From NCBI GenBank assembly GCA_964594075.1, contig CAZQKW010000065.1, positions 1 through 16,117 on the forward strand: a stretch of DNA of 16,117 nt. Reading direction: 5' to 3'. Numbering within the stretch: the stretch's first letter is position 1; the number at the start of each line of letters is the position of its first letter. Positions 1-7,629 of the stretch are shown here, in pieces. The stretch is from CAZQKW01 sp964594075. GTDB lineage: Bacteria; Desulfobacterota; WTBG01; CAIYCZ01. Below the pieces are notes generated by a model. That model did no database searches, had not been told where the DNA came from, and worked only from the letters and a program-made list of their open reading frames with translations. Made by a program: the position numbers and the translations under genes.

Positions 1-385
1 TAAAGATGTTTTAAAATTTTTGATGCCCCGCCTTGTAGGCGGGGTAATTCACTTAATTTTTTTAAACCAATCTTAGATTGCAAGCCTTTAACTTATTATA
101 GTTTTAATCATATAAAATTGCAATTAATTTTTAGAGACTGTTGATTTGAATGGATAGCCTTTGTTTGAAGTCTGCAAAAATGGCGAACAACTTAATCCGG
201 TCGAACAATTGCCGAATAAAACATCAGTGCGCAACAGAAAAAAACGATCCCGGGTTGCCGTTAAAAAAATACGGCTTCCAGCAAAAAAGAAATTGCAGAT
301 TATTGAGGCCTGCACTATTCTGTATTAAATAGAATTTTAAAAATAGATTAACATCTAAATACCTGACTGTTAACCTCTAAACTCA
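1..385. other. intergenic stretch with possible decayed coding DNA
   Basis: No convincing gene is visible ahead of the first glycosyltransferase. The stretch is AT-rich apart from the hairpin at 26-44. One plus-strand frame from about 163 to 330 reads as a basic, lysine- and arginine-rich peptide containing KKIRLPAKKKLQIIEAC. It is preceded by an in-frame stop and has no start codon or ribosome binding site of its own. It could be the remnant of a decayed gene or chance. No strong promoter for the gene at 386 could be fixed; the best candidate boxes near 303-331 are weak. Confidence 0.4.
26..44. repeat. REP-like hairpin, copy 1
   Basis: CCCCGCCT-TGT-AGGCGGGG is a perfect 8-bp stem with a TGT loop. 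The same design recurs at 16090-16108 with one stem base pair exchanged (C-G here, T-A there), so pairing is conserved while sequence changes. Short GC-rich stem-loops in intergenic DNA match the look of REP sequences mobilised by REP-associated tyrosine transposases (RAYTs). No such transposase is in this window. A T-rich tract (TTTTTTT) begins 11 bases after the stem, so a role as a rightward-reading terminator is possible but the spacing is long. Confidence 0.6.
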
Positions 386-2110
386 ATGCATAATAAGGGA
401 AAAATCATTTTAGCAATGGGGGGCATTATTGCGGCCTATGTCCTCAGCTCCTTTTTTATGAGCAATATTATTGATGAGGATGCATTCATCTATTTCCGGT
501 GTGCAGAAAATATACTACAGGGCTCCGGGTATGTCTTTAATCAAGGCGGAGAAAAAATAGAGGCGTGCAGTTCAGCGACGTGGTTGCTGCTGCTGGTTTT
601 GTTCCGATGGCTTGGTTTTAACATAATTATCGCTGCAAAAATCCTGGGTATTATTCTGGGTGTGGTATCATTGGTGCTTATTTATCTAGTAACCCGGAAC
701 TTTCTGAATGACATGCCCTGGGCTGTGGTGCCGTCTCTACTTACAGCCCTCACCCCGCCATTTATCCTGTGGAATCAAATGGGGCTGGAAACATCATTGT
801 ACACGGCGACCTTACTGCTATTAGTCCTTATTTGCATGAACGATGCACAGTTTTTCTGGTCATGGCCTGTCGTCGCCCTGTTTCTTATTGCTACACGCCC
901 CGAGGGTTTTTTCCTGGTCTTGGGGCTGACATCGGCGTTCTATTTTTTAAGGGTGCAAAAAAAGGAGCTTAGGTATTCAACCCTATTTTTTTTATGTGGG
1001 GCTTTCTGTCTGCTGGCCACCCGCTTCTTTTATTTTCACGACTTTCTCCCCAGCCCGTTTTATCACAAAATACAACCCGGCAAATACAAAATGGGGATAC
1101 AGTATATTCACCACTGTTTCAGAGACTATTATCTATACGCTTTTATTATTCCCGCACTTTTTTTTATATTTAAAAAATGGAACTGGGGGAAAAGGCGGTT
1201 CATTTTGTTTGGATTTAACATTATTTATTTATTGTGGGTTATTATTGCAGGCTCTGATTATAAGCCTTTTTACCGGCATATGGTTCCGGTTTTGCCACTA
1301 CTATATATATACATAATAACAGGGGTGCTACAGGCTCTCGCGGCTGCAATATCGAGCAGAAATCTTCTATCGGTGGGTTATGTGATTATTGCAGCAGTCG
1401 CGATATTTCTTTTTTCACCTGTGCAGTGGTATTTTGAGGATCGCATCGAACATTTTGGATTAAGCCGGGTCAACGATTTTCTCGCTGCCCCCGAACGCTA
1501 TATATGCCTATGTGTGAGCAGGTTTACGGAGCCTGTAAAGTATGATTATAACGGTGAACTTGACACACAGATTCTTTTGGGAGAATTTATTAAAAAAAAC
1601 TATACTCCTGGTGCGGTCCTGGTTTATGATCAGATGGGCAGAGTTCCCTATTGGGCCGGCACAGCCTTCTGCTTTATTGACAGCAATGGGCTTACCGACA
1701 GAGTAATCGCCCGGGCGGAATTTTACGAAAAAAGCAAGGAAAGCCTTGGGTTGCGTTTATATGAACTGGTATCAAGATATCTTGTCTCATGGGCGTTTTG
1801 CAAAGGGGCATGCAGCTATTTCGCGGCTGGGAAAAAAGAACTTTTAGACTATATATTTTCCAAGAATCCGGACGCAATTTTATGTTTTGCTCCAATGAGA
1901 ACGATGATTATCAATTATCTTGGGCATGACCAGCGGTTCAAAAACAATTATTGTCTAAAATTTGGAATATCGGGAGTGCTGATCTTTGAAAAAAATGATA
2001 TCGCCCGAAAGCAGTTAAACATTCCAAAGGGGCTTTCCATAAAATTTCAAAAGCATTTAGCAAAAGACCCGTATATAAGAAATCATCCGCTTGTTAGCGG
2101 TAATAAGTAA
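386..2110 (+). CDS. GT-C family membrane glycosyltransferase (AftB-like style)
   Basis: A 574-residue polytopic inner-membrane protein predicted to transfer a sugar from a polyprenyl-phosphate donor on the periplasmic side. The visible motifs match a bacterial GT-C group that resembles arabinofuranosyltransferase AftB: acidic loop DEDAFIYFR at about 30-38 after the first helix, then GSGYVFNQGGEKIEA (about 47-60), WNQMGLETSLY (129-139), TRPEG (170-174), FHDFLPSPFYHK (218-229) and GSDYKPFYRHMVPVLPLL (289-306). About ten hydrophobic segments are followed by a soluble C-terminal domain from about 370. That domain contains YDQMGRVPYWAG and a DSNGLTDRVIA stretch typical of the group. The ATG at 386 lacks a clear Shine-Dalgarno; an ATG at 416 is an alternative. 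The stop lies 53 bases from the convergent FAD-oxidoreductase gene. The donor and acceptor cannot be read from sequence. Confidence 0.75.
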   Translation: MHNKGKIILAMGGIIAAYVLSSFFMSNIIDEDAFIYFRCAENILQGSGYVFNQGGEKIEACSSATWLLLLVLFRWLGFNIIIAAKILGIILGVVSLVLIYLVTRNFLNDMPWAVVPSLLTALTPPFILWNQMGLETSLYTATLLLLVLICMNDAQFFWSWPVVALFLIATRPEGFFLVLGLTSAFYFLRVQKKELRYSTLFFLCGAFCLLATRFFYFHDFLPSPFYHKIQPGKYKMGIQYIHHCFRDYYLYAFIIPALFFIFKKWNWGKRRFILFGFNIIYLLWVIIAGSDYKPFYRHMVPVLPLLYIYIITGVLQALAAAISSRNLLSVGYVIIAAVAIFLFSPVQWYFEDRIEHFGLSRVNDFLAAPERYICLCVSRFTEPVKYDYNGELDTQILLGEFIKKNYTPGAVLVYDQMGRVPYWAGTAFCFIDSNGLTDRVIARAEFYEKSKESLGLRLYELVSRYLVSWAFCKGACSYFAAGKKELLDYIFSKNPDAILCFAPMRTMIINYLGHDQRFKNNYCLKFGISGVLIFEKNDIARKQLNIPKGLSIKFQKHLAKDPYIRNHPLVSGNK

Positions 2111-2163
2111 AAAGAAATATTTTTGGCTTTCTATGGCGGTTTCTCAAAAGCTACCCCATTCGC

Positions 2164-3483
2164 TCAGATGTGGCGGAGCACTTCTTGAGCTGCTCGTTTG
2201 CCACTGAATAGAACTTTATCAGTCCAAAAATAATCCCATTCCCCAAACCGCCCGCAAGAATAATAATGCTTCTTCTTTAAGTAATTGTGAATAAAATTTA
2301 TTGCATATAACCTATCATGATCCATAATTGCATAGGCATATTCAAGTATGCGTGCTGTCGCGACTATTGGCGATGCATTACCCGCAACGAATCCCTGATC
2401 CTTAAGCTCTTGCCAAGCACGCTCCAATAAATTGTCAGGAGTGGCCGGAAGTTCTCTATGCTTGGAAAAAGAGATTTCTGCTTGTAAGGAACATATATCA
2501 TGATGCTCCATATCCGCCGTCAATTTGCAAGGATAATGTATACGATGGAAGCAGGCATCTTGCTGATCAAAATAAATCCACTGAAATTCATTGGACACCA
2601 GATTTCTTGAGACGAAGTTCATTAATAAAATTCCAATCCAGCGCAGTTTTTCAATTGCATTACGCACGTCTTTGGGCAGATCAACAACCAGGCGTAACAG
2701 GTCGGGAAGAGGGAGCGTTGAAATAACATGCTCGTATTTGCAACTCGTGCCATTACTGAGCTTAATCGTCTGATTATACAAATTAATTTCAACGACATGC
2801 ACACCAAGCTCGACCTTGATTTTTCTCCTTATAAGGGAAGAAAGGCCATTCGCAATAGATTGAGAACCACCTTTTCGTGGATATCGAAATTCTTTGATAT
2901 AATTTACTGCCAGGCTTCGATTCGTCAGAGCGCCGCGTATAACTTCTGGTAATTCGGGCAGTATTACCCGTGAACCAGTCCATTCAGTCGTTAATTCCCG
3001 GGGATGGACAGTCCATATTTTGCGAGCATAAGGAATCATAAAATGGTCAGTGAACCCATTGCCAAAATAATTTCGGCAATACTCTTCATAATTCCTTGAG
3101 TTAAAAACTGTGCCCCGCGCGATCGCCAGTTGCTGAGTCGCAAAATCCACAACACAGTCAGTAACGATATCCCGCGGAAGTTTAAAAAGATGGAGATTAT
3201 AGGGGAATTCCACCAATTGTTTAAAGGACCACTGGCCAGTTTTTGCTGGTTTTGTTATGTATCCCACGTCCTTTAGCGCCGTTTGAAAAATTTTGGTGAA
3301 ATATGGATCGGTATGAAAATAAAGATGCGGCCCAAAATCAAAGTGGTGGCCCTGTATGGTATCTGTCCTTAGTAACCCACCGAGGGTAGCTTCTTTTTCA
3401 AAAAGTGTAACGTCCAGATAATCTGGCAAATTCAGCGCTGCGCTGAGACCGGCAAGCCCACCGCCAAGAATAACTATACTCAT
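2164..3483 (-). CDS. FAD-dependent oxidoreductase, UGM/protoporphyrinogen-oxidase-like
   Basis: A 439-residue soluble flavoprotein. The N-terminus is a Rossmann FAD-binding site: GGGLAGLSAA at 7-16, the acidic strand end LFEKEATLGGLLRT at 27-40, and GHHFDFGPHLYF at 45-56. KIWTVHPRELTTEWTGSRV (155-173) and YPRKGGSQSIANGL (201-214) are typical of the amine-oxidase/NAD_binding_8 proteins found in polysaccharide clusters and related in layout to UDP-galactopyranose mutase and HemY. Its start overlaps the stop of the upstream GT2 gene by four bases (ATGA), so translation is probably coupled. With an SDR and a GT2 in the same operon, a role in modifying a nucleotide or lipid-linked sugar is more likely than haem synthesis. 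The exact reaction is unknown. Confidence 0.75.
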   Translation of the reverse strand: MSIVILGGGLAGLSAALNLPDYLDVTLFEKEATLGGLLRTDTIQGHHFDFGPHLYFHTDPYFTKIFQTALKDVGYITKPAKTGQWSFKQLVEFPYNLHLFKLPRDIVTDCVVDFATQQLAIARGTVFNSRNYEEYCRNYFGNGFTDHFMIPYARKIWTVHPRELTTEWTGSRVILPELPEVIRGALTNRSLAVNYIKEFRYPRKGGSQSIANGLSSLIRRKIKVELGVHVVEINLYNQTIKLSNGTSCKYEHVISTLPLPDLLRLVVDLPKDVRNAIEKLRWIGILLMNFVSRNLVSNEFQWIYFDQQDACFHRIHYPCKLTADMEHHDICSLQAEISFSKHRELPATPDNLLERAWQELKDQGFVAGNASPIVATARILEYAYAIMDHDRLYAINFIHNYLKKKHYYSCGRFGEWDYFWTDKVLFSGKRAAQEVLRHI

Positions 3484-4235
3484 AATATCTTTTTATTTCC
3501 TCTGAAAAGGAGAAATGTGTATCGTTTTCTTAAACGAAAAAGGTAGAGGACAAACAGCACGGAGTTCTTTACAAGGGGAAAAAGAGATTCATGCATGCCC
3601 TTGCCTTGGGTTCGAGGAAAATGTTCAACAACAATTTCATCTACCTTCAAACCCAGCCTCTTGCATTCACAGTAGATTTCCGGTCCTGCGCTGTTAATTT
3701 TCTCTTTAATACAAATCTGACGGGCGGCATTTAGCGTTAGCACTCTATACCCACAATTAATATCATGGAGAGAATGCCCAAGCAAAAATTGGGAAACAAA
3801 TCTCAGACACGCAGAAAAGACTTTTCTCACCCAAGCATCTTTTCTGAACTGTTTCCATCCAAAAACAACATCACATGAGCCATTCTCCAAAAGTGGCAGG
3901 GCTTTTTTAAGATCTCGGGTAGTATGCTGATTATCTCCATCAATAATTGCAATGTATTGCCCGGCAGTACAGGATAAGGCAGTGACGTGAGATCCTGAAT
4001 AAAAACGATTTTCAGGATGTCGAATAAGACGGACTGAAGGATCAGTTTTGGCTATATTTTCAACAATGTGCGGAGTACGATCGGTCGACGAATTATCAAT
4101 AACAATAATTTCGTACCGGTCGTTTCCAACTATGGCCGGCAAATTCTCCTGTGCGTCCCTAATACACGCGGCAACGTTATTTTCTTCATTGAAGACACAA
4201 AAGCAAACGCTTAGTTTAAGAGGCTCAATGTCCAT
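3480..4235 (-). CDS. GT2 family glycosyltransferase, polyprenyl-phosphate sugar synthase-like
   Basis: A 251-residue GT-A fold transferase, probably cytoplasmic and membrane-associated. It has the nucleotide-binding start LSVCFCVFNEENN (8-20), VIDNSSTDRT (45-54), the metal-binding DGD of IIDGDNQH (99-101 within 97-104), and DINCGYRVL (158-166), the usual acceptor-side motif of the dolichyl-phosphate-mannose synthase/ArnC-like branch. Unlike ArnC it has no pair of C-terminal transmembrane helices, only a short hydrophobic, basic tail (about 222-250). It is the middle gene of the operon, 65 bases after the SDR gene and overlapping the FAD gene by four bases. It probably loads a sugar on a lipid phosphate for the neighbouring GT-C enzymes; the sugar itself is unknown. 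Confidence 0.8.
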   Translation of the reverse strand: MDIEPLKLSVCFCVFNEENNVAACIRDAQENLPAIVGNDRYEIIVIDNSSTDRTPHIVENIAKTDPSVRLIRHPENRFYSGSHVTALSCTAGQYIAIIDGDNQHTTRDLKKALPLLENGSCDVVFGWKQFRKDAWVRKVFSACLRFVSQFLLGHSLHDINCGYRVLTLNAARQICIKEKINSAGPEIYCECKRLGLKVDEIVVEHFPRTQGKGMHESLFPLVKNSVLFVLYLFRLRKRYTFLLFRGNKKIL

Positions 4236-4300
4236 TCTTCACATCAAATACCGGCCGCCCTCAAACAAACATGCCACAGACGTGCCCATAAGAAAGGAGA

Positions 4301-5173
4301 TTAATGCGTGAGGATATCACTAATCCAGTTTAATACACCTTGAAAGGGTTCCCGTGAAAAAGGAAGAACTTCATATGAGGACCTGGTGAATACCTTCGAA
4401 ATATTTTCACCCCGCGGTCGATCTAACTTGCCAACATGTAATAGATTCTGTTTTCCATATGCCGTAAATATTGCCATAGCTAAATCAACCAGCTTCAGAG
4501 GTTGCCCAGAATTAATTTCTATAATAGGTGACAACGATTTCCAATCTAAATCCACAATGTTGACAATGGATTCTGCAATATCATCCACATGATGATATTC
4601 TCGCAACTGCTCGCCGGAAGACATGGCAAAAATGGTATTAGTTCTAATGGCATTAATAATCTGACCTAAAAACATGTGATCCTTAGGTTCTCCGCCATAT
4701 AATGTATGTAGTCGACAATGAAGTAATCGATCTTTTTTATCTGGACGATTGGCAATCTCTGCAACAAATTGCGAAAGTTCAAATTTTGATCGCAAATAAG
4801 GATTAGTTTGACATGCCTCAGGCCATAGCTCCTGAATAGTTCCAATGGTTAGATAGCGAGTGTTTGGAAGATTCCCTGTCGCCTCAATCACCCGGCGAGG
4901 AAACTCAAAATTAGAAAAAAGTATTTCATTGCCAGGAAGCCGCGGATCTGTTAACCCATTCGCAAAAATAAAAACAGCTTTCCCGTAAGTCTCGATGTCC
5001 GAGATAAGTTTTCCAAACTCAGCACTAAATATATCAATAGATTTTGTTACAAAAATGCTCAAATCGCTCCAGTGAATCGAATAAAGACGATATCTCCCCG
5101 TTTTAATAAAACGCTTATATAAAGCGCTTCCTAAGCGACCCTGTGAACCAAAAAGAATAATTAAGTTTTTCAA
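4301..5173 (-). CDS. NAD-dependent epimerase/dehydratase (extended SDR)
   Basis: A 290-residue nucleotide-sugar-type short-chain dehydrogenase. The NAD-binding glycine motif is GSQGRLG at 9-15, and the catalytic pair is Y126 and K130 in NPYLRSK with TIGT (109-112) ahead of it. RLHTLYGG (154-161) and REYHHVDDIAE (191-201) are typical of the extended SDR substrate-binding half. The start is TTG (codon 5173-5171), supported by AGGGG a few bases upstream; no ATG fits as well. It is the first gene of the minus-strand operon, followed by the GT2 and FAD genes. The 47-nt palindrome lies about 70 bases upstream. It probably acts on an NDP-sugar (epimerisation, dehydration or ketoreduction), not resolvable further. 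Confidence 0.8.
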   Translation of the reverse strand: MKNLIILFGSQGRLGSALYKRFIKTGRYRLYSIHWSDLSIFVTKSIDIFSAEFGKLISDIETYGKAVFIFANGLTDPRLPGNEILFSNFEFPRRVIEATGNLPNTRYLTIGTIQELWPEACQTNPYLRSKFELSQFVAEIANRPDKKDRLLHCRLHTLYGGEPKDHMFLGQIINAIRTNTIFAMSSGEQLREYHHVDDIAESIVNIVDLDWKSLSPIIEINSGQPLKLVDLAMAIFTAYGKQNLLHVGKLDRPRGENISKVFTRSSYEVLPFSREPFQGVLNWISDILTH

Positions 5174-5244
5174 CGAAACCCCTAACAGCGAAATAGAGCT
5201 ACATCCGGTTGCTTTCCAAATTTTTATGAAATAATATTGGCATC

Positions 5245-5291
5245 ATCCCCGTTCAATAATTAAGTGCAGCACTTAATTATTGAACGGGGAT
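5245..5291. repeat. 47-nt perfect palindrome
   Basis: Two 23-base arms are exact reverse complements around a single central A at 5268. The outer ends are ATCCCCG/CGGGGAT, the middle is AT-rich, and the centre is GTGC-A-GCAC. It lies upstream of the minus-strand SDR operon and about 160 bases ahead of the plus-strand promoter. The ATCCCCG ends echo the bottom strand of the end hairpin at 16090-16108. It could be a cruciform-forming REP/MITE-like unit, a bidirectional terminator or an operator. There is no T-run of the kind an intrinsic terminator needs immediately after either arm. Confidence 0.7.
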
Positions 5292-5451
5292 AAATAATAA
5301 CAAAATATATGCTCAAAAAAAAGAAAAAAATTGTAAAGGGAAGAAAATAAGTTATAAAATTATTAATGTTGCATGTAACGTCATCACTCAGAAATGAACG
5401 AAGAAGGTCGTGCAATTATTTTACGCGGCAGCGTTGATGCCCGATTCTCTG

Positions 5452-5481
5452 TTGACACACGATCTTCTCAAACCTTATACT
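5452..5481 (+). promoter_or_regulatory. sigma70-type promoter for second GT-C gene
   Basis: TTGACA at 5452-5457 and TATACT at 5476-5481, separated by 18 bases. Transcription would start near 5488 and leave a leader of about 120 bases before the preferred start at 5610. The perfect -35 box and five-of-six -10 box make this the best promoter in the window. Confidence 0.55.
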
Positions 5482-5609
5482 TGTCTCATCGCCGAGCCTG
5501 ATTAAAATCATGACGAATGACATCGACGGAAAAATCACTGAGCGGTCCTCCTGATTTTTTAGAAGACAAAACAAAATATTGTATAAGATTCTCCACTAAG
5601 GCAGTGCAA

Positions 5610-7085
5610 ATGAAAACCGACAGAAATTCTATCCTTGCTTTTTCAATAATATTATTGGGTTTTTTTCTAAGGGTGTATCATTTAGGAGATAACAGCTTCT
5701 GGAGTGATGAAGCAATAACATTGGAGGCCGCCACACAGCCAACCATCAGAAAAATGATCGGATATATCCGTTCACATGCAATGGCAATGCCTGCTGATTA
5801 TATTGTTACCAGGATCGTTAGCTATGCAGACACATCAGAGTTCATTTTAAGGTTTCCATCGGCAATATGGGGGACGTTAACGCTTATAGTATGTCATAGG
5901 TGTGTAAAATTGTGGTATGATAAAAAAATAGCGTTATTTTGTATTTTGCTGCTCGCTATTTCTCCTACGCTTATCCATTATTCCCAGGAGCTCAGGTTTT
6001 ATTCTGCGCTTATCTGCTTCTATTCTCTGTCAAATTTCTTTCTTTTTCGGGCGATAGTCCTGTCTTCAAAGTCTTCCTGGTTTATTTATAGCGTTGTTAC
6101 CCTAATTGGGGGGTATTTCCACCCCTATGTGCTGCTGAGTGCAGTCAATGGCTTTTTATATTTGGCTTTTTTTGGAGGAACACTGTCAAAGGATTATAAG
6201 AAATTCATTCTCTTAATTGTCAGCACACTTTTTGCCATCATTTTGATTTTACCCGGTTATCTGGTCTTTAGTGGCGGACATAAGTTTCACTATGGACTTT
6301 TTCAATGGGGGCAACCCCTGTTTTTGATTTTTTATGGCCTTGGATGGCGTGCTATGCACTCTTCAACGCCGATTATGGGGATGTGGGAGTTATTAAATAT
6401 TAGCTTTGTCATTATAGGTCTGCTTTTTGCAATGGTCAATATTAAAAAAAATAGATTTGTGTTAAGCATGGCAATTGGCGCTATGCTGCAAATCGGCATA
6501 ATTATTCTCCTGGACTGGAATAAGGGATACTGGTTCCTTCCCCGGCAATTAGTTTACCTTATACCAACCACAATTCTATTAATTGGTGCTGCTTATGCGG
6601 GCTTGTTGGATTTTATAAAAGTAAGGAACTCAGGATCGTCAGTCAGAGCATGGTGTACGTTAATTATTATTTCGCTTTTTACTTTATCTTCCTTGCCGCG
6701 ACTGTTTGATTATTATTTTGAGTATACTAAAAGCACGGCTCGGGAAATTGCACAAAAACTGATTGAGATTCATACTGCGGGAGATCCGGTTTTAATAATT
6801 CCATGGTTTGAAAAAGTTACATTTCGTTTCTATCTTTTAAAATCACAAAAGGGACAAAATATTTTTCACAATGACTTAAGAGCGATTGACTGGAAACAAT
6901 TACCATCAGCAGTAACTGAATCATCAAAAACAACTTATTTAATTACAAATAAGTTTAGAAATCTGGCATTTTTTAGTAGAGAAGACCAAGAAAAACGGGA
7001 AATATTAACAGCGCTTAAATTTAAAGAATGTTTTGTGCCTGAAAAACAGGGTGTTGACACGCAGATACTTTATGTAAGGGAATAA
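5610..7085 (+). CDS. GT-C / PMT_2 (ArnT-like) membrane glycosyltransferase
   Basis: About 491 residues and strongly hydrophobic. It is predicted to use polyprenyl-phosphate sugars on the periplasmic side. The first helix is followed by the acidic catalytic-loop motif FWSDEA (30-35, D33 and E34). RFPSAIWGTL (81-90), HYSQELRFY (123-131) and FHPYVLL (170-176) follow, all usual for the family-39-like/ArnT group. Roughly ten more membrane segments follow, then a soluble tail of about 120 residues. An upstream in-frame ATG at 5517 would add 31 polar residues. I prefer 5610 because AAGG sits eight bases upstream and the family normally begins just before the first helix. It is unrelated in motif detail to the other GT-C gene at 386, so the two probably act at different steps. 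Confidence 0.75.
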   Translation: MKTDRNSILAFSIILLGFFLRVYHLGDNSFWSDEAITLEAATQPTIRKMIGYIRSHAMAMPADYIVTRIVSYADTSEFILRFPSAIWGTLTLIVCHRCVKLWYDKKIALFCILLLAISPTLIHYSQELRFYSALICFYSLSNFFLFRAIVLSSKSSWFIYSVVTLIGGYFHPYVLLSAVNGFLYLAFFGGTLSKDYKKFILLIVSTLFAIILILPGYLVFSGGHKFHYGLFQWGQPLFLIFYGLGWRAMHSSTPIMGMWELLNISFVIIGLLFAMVNIKKNRFVLSMAIGAMLQIGIIILLDWNKGYWFLPRQLVYLIPTTILLIGAAYAGLLDFIKVRNSGSSVRAWCTLIIISLFTLSSLPRLFDYYFEYTKSTAREIAQKLIEIHTAGDPVLIIPWFEKVTFRFYLLKSQKGQNIFHNDLRAIDWKQLPSAVTESSKTTYLITNKFRNLAFFSREDQEKREILTALKFKECFVPEKQGVDTQILYVRE

Positions 7086-7216
7086 CGGAGAAATTGAAAT
7101 AAAGAACATTATTGCTGTTCGTTGCTGTTTTTATGCTTGCGTGGACTTTCTGTGTTCCAGAAACTTGTTCAATAAAATTTTAAAAATTTTATATAGACAA
7201 TGATGATGGAAGCAAA
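7086..7216. other. intergenic, possible degraded secretory N-terminus
   Basis: No intact gene. After GGAG at 7087-7090 the frame beginning TTG AAA TAA at 7096 continues as RTLLLFVAVFMLAWTFC, which looks like a signal peptide, but it is broken at its third codon and stops again at about 7183. It may be another decayed gene beside the pseudogene that follows. Confidence 0.25.
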
Positions 7217-7629
7217 ATGAAGAAAACTTATTGGGGAGTTTTTTTATAACGTTGTCTACGCTTGCTTGAGAAATATCTTTTTAACCTGCATATTCTCAGC
7301 GACAATGCATTATGCTTTTGTTTGAAAGTCTATGCCACTCGCTATGATGGGTTTTGGGTGCAGCAACATTACAGTTTTCTTATTCCCCCACTATTTTCTC
7401 AGAAACGGTGTTCAGGCCATCTATACGATGTATTTTTATGATCGGCATGCTTTTCATTTATTGCGGAATCAGTTTGGTTTTATTAACCTCAGCAATTGCG
7501 GCAGTATCGTCTATTCTCTTTCGGCCAAACAGTTCCCATCACTGGCTACAAAGAATAAGCCTTTCGGTTGCGCTGTTGTCATTTTGTGCCTTCGTGGTAA
7601 ATGCGCATATCTACCGTTTTTTTAAATAA
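7217..7629 (+). pseudogene. decayed N-terminus of a SpeE-like multi-spanning membrane protein
   Basis: No single frame is long, but stitched across frames the region reads as one protein. The pieces are MKKTYWGVF (from ATG 7217, with GGAAG just upstream), ITLSTLA (7246-7266), a TGA, then IFLTCIFSATMHYAFV (7275-7322), a TGA at 7323, LAMMGFGCSNITVFLFPHYF (about 7338-7397), and a hydrophobic stretch beginning near 7396 and ending at TAA 7627-7629. The pattern TL..E...T...SA...A.MGFG.S is also present at residues 15-52 of the intact 801-residue protein encoded at 7819-10224. Breaks are a T7 run at 7239-7245, stops at 7267 and 7323, and shifts near 7273-7277 and 7396. Everything after about 130 residues is missing. 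The 189 bases that follow, up to the convergent stop at 7819, show nothing. Confidence 0.65.

Larger units (their letters stand above)
5174..5609. other. divergent intergenic region between SDR operon and second GT-C gene
   Basis: It contains the 47-nt palindrome (5245-5291), an A-rich tract (about 5311-5350) and a sigma70-type promoter (5452-5481). A short open frame at 5394-5501 (MNEEGRAIILRGSVDARF... ending at TGA) reads rather like protein, but it has no ribosome binding site and overlaps the promoter, so I do not call it a gene. Confidence 0.4.

Noticed and set aside
26..44. CRISPR-like repeat interpretation of the GC-rich palindromes
   Set aside because: Only isolated single copies 16 kb apart; no array of regularly spaced repeats and no cas genes.
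2111..2163. Bidirectional terminator between the convergent genes
   Set aside because: Only weak 5-bp AT-rich stems can be drawn with long loops; no convincing hairpin plus T-run.
5394..5501. 35-codon frame beginning MNEEGRAIILRG
   Set aside because: No ribosome binding site, and it overlaps the TTGACA/TATACT promoter; too short to support as a gene.
7250..7441. Frame ending in TGA that overlaps ATG 7438 by four bases, looking like translational coupling of two small genes
   Set aside because: The other frames across the same bases match the SpeE-like membrane family better, so the ATGA overlap is probably coincidental.
7332..7625. Open frame of 97 codons in the 7.3-7.6 kb gap
   Set aside because: Only its early part carries family-like sequence; it is one frame of the frameshifted pseudogene 7217-7629, not a separate gene.
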